From positions 1 to 64,000 of the forward strand of contig DAOQWL010000004.1 of NCBI GenBank assembly GCA_035342095.1: a stretch of DNA of 64,000 nt, given 5' to 3'. Positions 58,189 to 64,000 of this stretch are shown here, one piece after another. This stretch comes from PLanc-01 sp035342095 (GTDB lineage: Bacteria; Planctomycetota; Phycisphaerae; Sedimentisphaerales; Anaerobacaceae). Positions within the stretch are counted from its first letter, which is position 1. Every line of letters begins with the position of its first letter. Position numbers and translations under genes: made by a program. The notes below the pieces were generated by a model that saw only the letters and a list, made by a program, of their open reading frames with translations, searched no databases and was not told the origin of the DNA.

Positions 58189-61100
58189 CTACCGGGCGTT
58201 GCAGATCGTCTCGACCCTGCCGAGGTACTGATCCAGCCAGTCGACGATGGCCTTGTGGTACTGCTCGCGGCATTCCCAGGCGATGCTGTGTCCGCCGGGG
58301 AAGACGAGGTGCTGCTTGTGCCCCGCAGGCGTGCCCAGGAGGTCGAACAGGGGTTTCTGTGCGGTTTCGAGCGGGAAGATCGCGTCGTCCCGCCCGTTGA
58401 GCATGAGGATGGGAATCCTGACACGAGGGGCGAAATTGGCCGGATCGGAGGCGGGATGCCTCTCGCACGCGCCGATGCCGCCCAGCAGGAAGATGGCGGT
58501 CTGGAGCCGGCTCTCGGTGGCGATCATCACGGAGCCCATCTCGGCGCCCCAGCTCAATCCGACGTAGGCCAGCTTCGAGGCGTCGATGTCGTCGCGGGTG
58601 TGAAGGTAGTCGATGGCCCTTCGCATGTCCTGCGATTCCTGGACGTAGAGGTTCCGGCTCTGGATGCTGTCGGGGGGATAGATCCGGTCGAGACGCCGTT
58701 CGTAGGTGCCCCGGTAGATCGGGACGATGAGGGCCCGCCCGGTGCGGAGGATCGTGGTCATCTCCCGCTTGTGGGCCTGCTCGTTCCAGGGGCTCTCGCG
58801 GGCCTCGTCGCTCGGATACCAGACAACCGCCTGGTAGGGCGGCTCGGCGGCCTTCGGCAAGTACAGATAGGCGATAACCTGCTCGCTCGGGTAGGTCGCA
58901 TCGAATGAGATCCGCTCCCTGTGCCAGTGCTCCTGGTCCTCGTCCACGGACTCGATTCTGGGGTTCAGCTCAATCGGATCGTAGCGGTACCAGGTGTCGA
59001 GATACGACGCGAAGACTTCGTCGGAGACCGGTGTGAACCGGGACAGGTCCCGATGCCGGCACTCGACCGGGGCCAGGGCGGCCTCGGGGACATTCTCCTT
59101 GCCGCCGGCGTACAGGACGCATCGCAATCCGTTGCAGGGGTCCCGATTCCAGGGAGAGCGGGCCTCGCCGCCCGCGGAGAAACTGCACGCGTGTTCGTTC
59201 CAGGCACTGCCGAGAATGCAGCGGACGTCCTTGTTCCCCTCCAGCGCATTGCTGCACCATTCTCGGACGTTGCCTGCGGCGTCGTACAGGCCGAACCGTC
59301 CCATGCCGGAGAAGGTCCCCACCGGAGCGGGGCCGTCTCCGAAGTTGCTCATGCTGGTGATGGTGGACGGATTGTCGTCCGCCCGGGCCGCCAGGGCCCA
59401 GTGGAAGATCGTCGGCAGGTCTTTGCCGCGGAAGCGGGCGTAGGCCATGGCCTCATACCAACTGATTCCGCCGACCGGATAGTCGTCCTGGCCCTCGGGG
59501 AAGGCGCCGTCCTTCCAGGACGCAGGGCCGAGGCGTCCGCTCTGGTCTCGAAATTCCTGCACCGCCTGGGACCAGGGCAGGATCTGGCCGTTCCGGGAGA
59601 ACTCCTCCTGCCAGAACTCCTGTTTTTCGTACCCGCCCGCGTCGACGAATTCCTGGTACTGGCAGTTGGTCACCTCGCACTTATCGATGAAGTAGGCCGG
59701 CGCCAGGAGAATCAACCGCTCGCCGTGGAACATGCTCTTCTGGTCGAGGTTCGACGGGGGGACCCAGACCATGTCGCTCGGGCAATTGTCCGCCTGGTGC
59801 AGCGTGAAGCTCAGCGACTTGGCCGGCAGACGGTCGCCCGGGGACGAGGGCGGATCGTTCGACTGGACGGTCTCGACCGTCACGAAGCCGGGTCGAACGA
59901 CCTTCCAGCGGCACGTCCCGAACGGAATCCTCGCGTGTCGCAGCGGGCTTCGCCCGAGGTATTTCCAGCCGCCGGTAGTCCGAAAATACTCGCGAAGATA
60001 GATCCTGGCCCCGGGCGGCGTCGTGATGACGGAGTGCTCGCGGGACAGGCGGGGCCATCGGTCGATCAGCAGCGGATCGTTGGGGATGTACCGTTCCGCC
60101 CGCTCGGCCAACTGCAGGGCCGCGAAGCACTCGTTCCGCTCCAGGAGGTCGTCGATCTCGGCCATGGCATACTGCTGAGCCCAGCGGGTCGAGTAGTGTT
60201 TCCAGCCGATGAGACCGGCCGCCGCACTGACTGCCAGGACCAGGCACAACAGTGCGGCGACCGCCTTGTGCCGGCCGACCAGCTTGACCAGCCGATCCGT
60301 CAGACCGGGACGTCGGGCGCGGATCACCCGCCCCTTCAGGAAGTTCCGCAGGTCCTCGGCCATCTCCGCCGCACTCTGGTAGCGCCGGCTCGGATCTTTC
60401 TCGATCGCCTTGCAGCAGATGGTGTCCAGATCGATGGGGATGCGCCGGTTGATCTGGCGGGGATGGCGGATCTTGTCACTGAGGATCTGGCTGACGACTC
60501 GCTGCTGGGTGTCCCCATCCATGAGGGGTTCGAGCGTGAGCAGCTCGTAGAGCGTCGCACCGAGCGAGTAGATGTCGCAGCGATGGTCCGGCCTGCCCCG
60601 TCCGCCGGCGATCTGCTCGGGACTCATGTATCGCGGCGTGCCGACGAAGGATGCCGTCACGGTCATTCCGTGCTCCTCGCACATCCGGGCGATCCCGAAG
60701 TCCAGCAGGATGAGCCGGCCTTCGCGGGAGAGCATGAGATTCGACGGTTTGACGTCGCGATGGATGATCCCGTGGCCGTGGGCGTAGTGGAGGGCCTCGG
60801 CCGCCTGGCTGGTCAGGCCCGCCACTTCGTTGAAGTATTCGCGATCCGACCGGCATCGGTGCAGGCTGCCGTGGCACGCGCCCGCGTCGTCGTCCCGCGA
60901 CCACGGATCGGCCTCTTCGGGAACCCGTCCGCCGGCGGCGGCTTCTCGCGATGCTCTGGACCGGCGCAGATCCGCGATGACCCGGTCGAGGTTTCGCCCG
61001 TCGATCATCTCCATGGCGAAGTAGCAGACGTCTCGCTCAGCCCCCTCGGCGAAGATGGTGACAATGCCCGGATGGCACAGCTTGGCGGCGGCGCGGGCCT

Positions 61101-61488
61101 CCCGTCGGAACCTCTGCACGGCTGCGGACCCCGCGGCCAGGCCGAACGGCAGTACCTTGAGCGCGACGCGCCGGCCCAGCGAGAGCTGCATGGCCTGGTA
61201 GACGACGCCCATCCCGCCGGCGCCGAGTCGCCGTTCGATCCGGAAGTCGCCGATCTGCAGGTTGGGCTCGAGGGCCACGCTGCGAGAGGGATTCTGGACG
61301 GCATTTGACTCGCCCGACGACGCAGACCCCGGCGCCGGCGCCGGTTCCTGTCCCGCACGCATCCGAGCCGCCGCCGTCGCGCACCGATCACACAGCCGCA
61401 AGTGCTGTTTCCAGGCCCCCAGATGCTCAGCAGAGGCGGTTCCCTCCACGAGCAGGCGGAGGTCTCCCTGTGACAGACAGTCCTTCAC
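58189..61488 (-). CDS. Ser/Thr protein kinase fused to an FGE-sulfatase-like domain and an alpha/beta hydrolase
   Basis: About 1099 residues. GTG start preferred (GGGAG upstream; MKDCLSQGDLRLLVEGTASA is the usual opening); an unsupported TTG lies 23 codons earlier at 61557. Domains in order: a short H-x3-C-x2-C zinc motif (HLRLCDRC); Hanks kinase (GAGGMGVVYQAMQLSLGRRV, ALKVLPF, HRDVKPSNLML, DFGIARM, GTPRYMSPEQ) with an unusual insert of about 40 residues between lobes; a TM helix (AVAALLCLVLAVSAAAGLIG); a PEGA-like segment. An FGE-like domain (YFIDKCEVTNCQYQEFV, GLYDAAGNVREWCSN) and an alpha/beta hydrolase (GLSWGAEMG, LMLNGRDDAIFP, FPGGHSIAWE) follow, both predicted outside the membrane. A transmembrane receptor kinase linking an outer enzyme-like sensor to a cytosolic kinase. 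Confidence 0.9.
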   Translation of the reverse strand: MKDCLSQGDLRLLVEGTASAEHLGAWKQHLRLCDRCATAAARMRAGQEPAPAPGSASSGESNAVQNPSRSVALEPNLQIGDFRIERRLGAGGMGVVYQAMQLSLGRRVALKVLPFGLAAGSAAVQRFRREARAAAKLCHPGIVTIFAEGAERDVCYFAMEMIDGRNLDRVIADLRRSRASREAAAGGRVPEEADPWSRDDDAGACHGSLHRCRSDREYFNEVAGLTSQAAEALHYAHGHGIIHRDVKPSNLMLSREGRLILLDFGIARMCEEHGMTVTASFVGTPRYMSPEQIAGGRGRPDHRCDIYSLGATLYELLTLEPLMDGDTQQRVVSQILSDKIRHPRQINRRIPIDLDTICCKAIEKDPSRRYQSAAEMAEDLRNFLKGRVIRARRPGLTDRLVKLVGRHKAVAALLCLVLAVSAAAGLIGWKHYSTRWAQQYAMAEIDDLLERNECFAALQLAERAERYIPNDPLLIDRWPRLSREHSVITTPPGARIYLREYFRTTGGWKYLGRSPLRHARIPFGTCRWKVVRPGFVTVETVQSNDPPSSPGDRLPAKSLSFTLHQADNCPSDMVWVPPSNLDQKSMFHGERLILLAPAYFIDKCEVTNCQYQEFVDAGGYEKQEFWQEEFSRNGQILPWSQAVQEFRDQSGRLGPASWKDGAFPEGQDDYPVGGISWYEAMAYARFRGKDLPTIFHWALAARADDNPSTITSMSNFGDGPAPVGTFSGMGRFGLYDAAGNVREWCSNALEGNKDVRCILGSAWNEHACSFSAGGEARSPWNRDPCNGLRCVLYAGGKENVPEAALAPVECRHRDLSRFTPVSDEVFASYLDTWYRYDPIELNPRIESVDEDQEHWHRERISFDATYPSEQVIAYLYLPKAAEPPYQAVVWYPSDEARESPWNEQAHKREMTTILRTGRALIVPIYRGTYERRLDRIYPPDSIQSRNLYVQESQDMRRAIDYLHTRDDIDASKLAYVGLSWGAEMGSVMIATESRLQTAIFLLGGIGACERHPASDPANFAPRVRIPILMLNGRDDAIFPLETAQKPLFDLLGTPAGHKQHLVFPGGHSIAWECREQYHKAIVDWLDQYLGRVETICNAR

Positions 61489-61682
61489 TACCCGCAAGCT
61501 CCCATCAACGCGCACAAGGCCCCGGAAGGGGGGTGCCGCCTGTTCGTCTGCAGACAACCCGTCCCGGATTTCGCACTTTGGCCTTGTCCTTATGGACTAT
61601 AGACGTGCGAGGGGCCACACCGTTCCCATAAATCCTACGTTATTGTGTTCGCACGGGCTCGATGGGCAGTGTGTGCAGGGGG

Positions 61683-62927
61683 TTATGTCGGGCTCGAGGA
61701 GCCGATGGAAGACCCTGCGCCGTCCAGGATCACGGTCTGAGTCGGGCTCACGAGCCTGTAGCGGATCCCTCGCCAGCGGATGGTTCGACCGAACGCAGAC
61801 GACAGGAGCGAGGCCAGCAGCAGGATCGACCAGAGCCAGCAGCCGAAGACGTCCGCCATGGCAGCGGGCACCAGACGGGGCAGATGCTCCGTGAGAATCT
61901 GGGCGGCGGTCAGTTGTCGCAGAACGACTCGAGCGAGCTGCCCGGCCAGGAACAGGCAGGCAATGGCGACCACGAGCAGGGCATGATCCGCGCGGGTAAC
62001 GACGGCATGGATCGCCACTGCGGCGGTCCCCCAGAGTCCGACCACCGAACCGAGGCTGCTGAGCAGGCCGAGCCACCACGTGCAGGGGGCGTAAACCCGC
62101 GTGATGAGGAATTGCCGCCGGCCGAATTCCAGGACTCTCGACCATGTCATCGATTCGAAGGACGCGACGAGGCATTCCGGGACGAAGTGTACCTTCATGC
62201 CGGCCCGTTTCACCGCTTGGCTGAGCGACAGGTCGTCGCTGAGCGTGTTCGACCAGATCTCCGGGATCCCCAGACGTTGGAAGTCCGCCAGACGCATGGC
62301 CATCGAGCCGCCCCATGCCTGGTTGAAGGGCGTATTGCCGAGCGACTGCGCCACCGCCCCGTTGATGGCGGACAGGGCCAGCGTCGCCAGGTTGTTGCGG
62401 AGGGGTACGAACCAGCGGTACCCGGTGGCGACCCCGCACTTGGGACGTCGCAGGGGGCGGACCAGGCGTCTGAGCCAGTCTCGCTGGACACAGACGTCAG
62501 AATCGGCGAACGCCAGGGTCTCCGTGTCGTCCGGGACGTGCTGGTACCCGTAGAGCAGATTGAAGATCTTCTGGCTCGATGCCCGGCAGCGACCCGCCAC
62601 CAGGATCTGAATGTCCAGGGCGCGGGAGTCGCGCCCGAATCGCTCGCGCAGGGCGTTCAACTCGCGGAACGCGGGATCGGATTCGGCCTCGACCACGAAG
62701 AAGAGCCGGTAGTTGTCATAGTCCTGCTCGAAGAACGATCGAATGTTCGAATGGAAACGGGTGTCGAGGCCCTTGCACGGAATGATCAAGGCCACGCGCG
62801 ACGGGCGCGCGGTCTCTTTCCGTTCCGTGGACTTGAGCCGCACGTAGCGATAGTTCCTCACGGCGCCGTATACGAAAACCCATTGGGCGACGATTACTGC
62901 CCAACCGATATAGCAGTGCCAATCCAT
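61683..62927 (-). CDS. Family 2 (GT21-like) membrane glycosyltransferase
   Basis: 414 residues. N-terminal TM helix (WAVIVAQWVFVYGAVRNYRY). Catalytic domain: VALIIPCKGLDTRFHSNIRS, FADSDVCVQRDWLRRLVRPL (DxD-type metal site), AWGGSMAMRLADF, TLSDDLSLSQAVKRAG (catalytic Asp pair) and FGRRQFLITR in the position of the Q/RxxRW motif. Three or four C-terminal TM helices. Resembles ceramide-glucosyltransferase-like (GT21) and HpnI-type enzymes that glycosylate lipids. Transcribed alone, upstream of and codirectional with the kinase gene. Confidence 0.85.
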   Translation of the reverse strand: MDWHCYIGWAVIVAQWVFVYGAVRNYRYVRLKSTERKETARPSRVALIIPCKGLDTRFHSNIRSFFEQDYDNYRLFFVVEAESDPAFRELNALRERFGRDSRALDIQILVAGRCRASSQKIFNLLYGYQHVPDDTETLAFADSDVCVQRDWLRRLVRPLRRPKCGVATGYRWFVPLRNNLATLALSAINGAVAQSLGNTPFNQAWGGSMAMRLADFQRLGIPEIWSNTLSDDLSLSQAVKRAGMKVHFVPECLVASFESMTWSRVLEFGRRQFLITRVYAPCTWWLGLLSSLGSVVGLWGTAAVAIHAVVTRADHALLVVAIACLFLAGQLARVVLRQLTAAQILTEHLPRLVPAAMADVFGCWLWSILLLASLLSSAFGRTIRWRGIRYRLVSPTQTVILDGAGSSIGSSSPT

Positions 62928-63188
62928 GCTGACCCGGCTGGTTCCAATCGATCATACAACCGTCATCTGGCCCACGGACTCCCTTGGGGCCGACGGTCCC
63001 ACAATAGGCGAAACCGGCTCGGAACACCAGCGCTTTCTGGCGGTGGGCCGCGACGTGATCCTGCCGGAGAACCCCGGCGGAGAGCCCGGTTCGCGGTTTC
63101 GCGGGGTTCCACCGAGAGGCGATCTGCGGTAAGATGGCTCATGCTTACGTTTCGAACAGGATGTCTTGAACGGGCCGGGAGTTGTTCT

Positions 63189-64000
63189 ATGGGCGATCCA
63201 ATGAATCGACGGGAGTGTCTGCGGATGTTGGGGTTGTCGGGCTTGACTGCGGGTCTGGGTTCTATCGCGGCCGGCCGGTGCCTGGCCCAGAGGCCGGGCG
63301 AGTCCACCGGCTTCGAGAGTTCCGTCCTCGCGGCTCACAAGGTCCGGGCCGACGGCGCCGCCGCGACGCTCGTGGAAGGCAAGGTGATCCAGCCTGCCAG
63401 GGAATTGCCGATCCTGGACCAGACGGATGTCCTCGTCGTCGGCGGGGGGCCTGCCGGCATCGTGGCGGCCATCGCGGCTAAACGCGCCGGCGCCAGCGTG
63501 ACCCTGGTCGAGCGCTACGGACACTTCGGTGGCCTCTGGACCGGCGGCCTGGTCCTCCTGGTTCTCGGGCATATCGTCGAGGGCGGCAGACAGGTCTGCC
63601 AGGGGATCGGCGAGGAGATGATGCGACGCCTGGACAAGATGGACGGCGCGATCATCGACCGCAAACCCGGCTCCAACCCGACGGTGGACGCGGAGGCGGT
63701 GAAGTACCTCATGGTCGAGATGATCGAGGAGGCTGGGGTCCGGGTCTTCCTCCACTGCTGGGGTGTGGACGCCATCGTCATGGGCAACGCGGTCCGCGGG
63801 GCGGTATTCGAGAGCAAGTCCGGCCGGCAGGCGATTCTGGCCAAGGTCGTGATCGACGCGACCGGCGATGGCGACGTATTCGCGGCGGCCGGCGCGGGAT
63901 TCGAGCATCGCTCGCACAACGTCGGGCTCGTCTCGCGGATCGGCAACCTGGACCGGGTGGATGGCGCAAAGGCCGCGAACTCGCCCAAGCCCAGACACCT
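63189..64000 (+). CDS. FAD-dependent oxidoreductase (partial, cut by window end)
   Basis: The first 270 residues are present and the gene runs off the window. ATG at 63189 with GGGAG eight bases upstream; another ATG four codons later directly precedes the twin arginines. N-terminus MNRRECLRMLGLSGLTAGLG is a probable Tat signal (RRECLRM), so the protein is exported folded with cofactor. The FAD dinucleotide motif VLVVGGGPAGIVAAIAAKRA is followed by LVERYGHFGGLWTGG and VVIDATGDGDVFAAAGA, typical of the FAD-dependent oxidoreductase (PF12831-like) family common in planctomycetes. A hairpin AACCCCG...CGGGGTT lies upstream (63071-63109). Confidence 0.88.
   Translation, partial: MGDPMNRRECLRMLGLSGLTAGLGSIAAGRCLAQRPGESTGFESSVLAAHKVRADGAAATLVEGKVIQPARELPILDQTDVLVVGGGPAGIVAAIAAKRAGASVTLVERYGHFGGLWTGGLVLLVLGHIVEGGRQVCQGIGEEMMRRLDKMDGAIIDRKPGSNPTVDAEAVKYLMVEMIEEAGVRVFLHCWGVDAIVMGNAVRGAVFESKSGRQAILAKVVIDATGDGDVFAAAGAGFEHRSHNVGLVSRIGNLDRVDGAKAANSPKPRH

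Noticed and set aside
62952..63998. 348-codon minus-strand frame at the window end
   Set aside because: It is the shadow of the Tat-signal FAD oxidoreductase on the plus strand, whose FAD motif is unmistakable.
1..64000. tRNA, rRNA, insertion-sequence transposase or phage genes
   Set aside because: None could be recognised on either strand; the repeats have no associated transposase in the window.

Overview
The window is a GC-rich chromosomal segment from a member of the Planctomycetota, probably an anaerobic lineage near the Phycisphaerae/Sedimentisphaerales. This is inferred from gene content: several ECF sigma factors paired with membrane proteins, a Ser/Thr kinase fused to a formylglycine-generating-enzyme-like domain, secreted PQQ, FG-GAP, LamG and DUF5648-type repeat proteins, a ferredoxin-dependent indolepyruvate oxidoreductase, and very many palindromic intergenic repeats. 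No rRNA, tRNA, CRISPR array, prophage or complete insertion sequence was recognised. Calls rest on reading the sequence and translations; no database search was run.

Layout. (1) 1-7.1 kb: three paralogous minus-strand operons, each a short ECF sigma factor followed by a membrane-anchored partner with an extracytoplasmic domain. All three share a promoter with identical internal spacing. A PQQ/EF-hand protein sits between the second and third. (2) 7.3-14.8 kb: secreted DUF5648 and FG-GAP proteins, a gene remnant, a methyltransferase/acetyltransferase/YdeI-like cluster, an HNH-AP2 protein and a secreted alpha/beta hydrolase. (3) 15-19.6 kb: a repeat-dense island with an unrecognised 1028-residue membrane protein, two truncated ATPase N-termini, a small antitoxin-like gene, a 319-bp element with terminal inverted repeats, and arrays of 19-bp palindromes. 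(4) 19.6-27 kb: the tRNA methylthiotransferase mtaB with a repeat-derived insertion, then a three-gene PilM/N/O-like operon. (5) 27-31 kb: a secreted TIM-barrel-like protein and a polyamine pair (ornithine decarboxylase-like and deoxyhypusine synthase-like). (6) 31-43 kb: a 1558-residue secreted protein and the iorA-iorB-paaK-dctP-dctQ-dctM operon for arylpyruvate/aryl-acid metabolism and transport. (7) 43-54 kb: a beta-helix/DUF5648 protein, ahcY, a membrane/TPR-like protein, a receiver-like plus GGDEF pair, a lipoprotein and a ceramidase-like protein. (8) 54-64 kb: an ABC-2 exporter, MgtC-like protein, a 299-residue ECF sigma factor with a C-terminal Cys pair, the second copy of the 319-bp element, the kinase/FGE/hydrolase fusion, a glycosyltransferase, and the start of an FAD-dependent oxidoreductase cut by the window edge.

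Signalling genes make up a large share of the window: four ECF sigma factors, a kinase and a diguanylate cyclase. Metabolically, the clearest unit is IorAB plus PaaK plus a TRAP transporter, which points to energy-coupled fermentation or uptake of aromatic amino-acid derivatives. The dispersed repeats are the most unusual feature. At least eight families occur, some supply stop codons or in-frame insertions to real genes, and two are long structured elements present as near-identical copies 39 kb apart.
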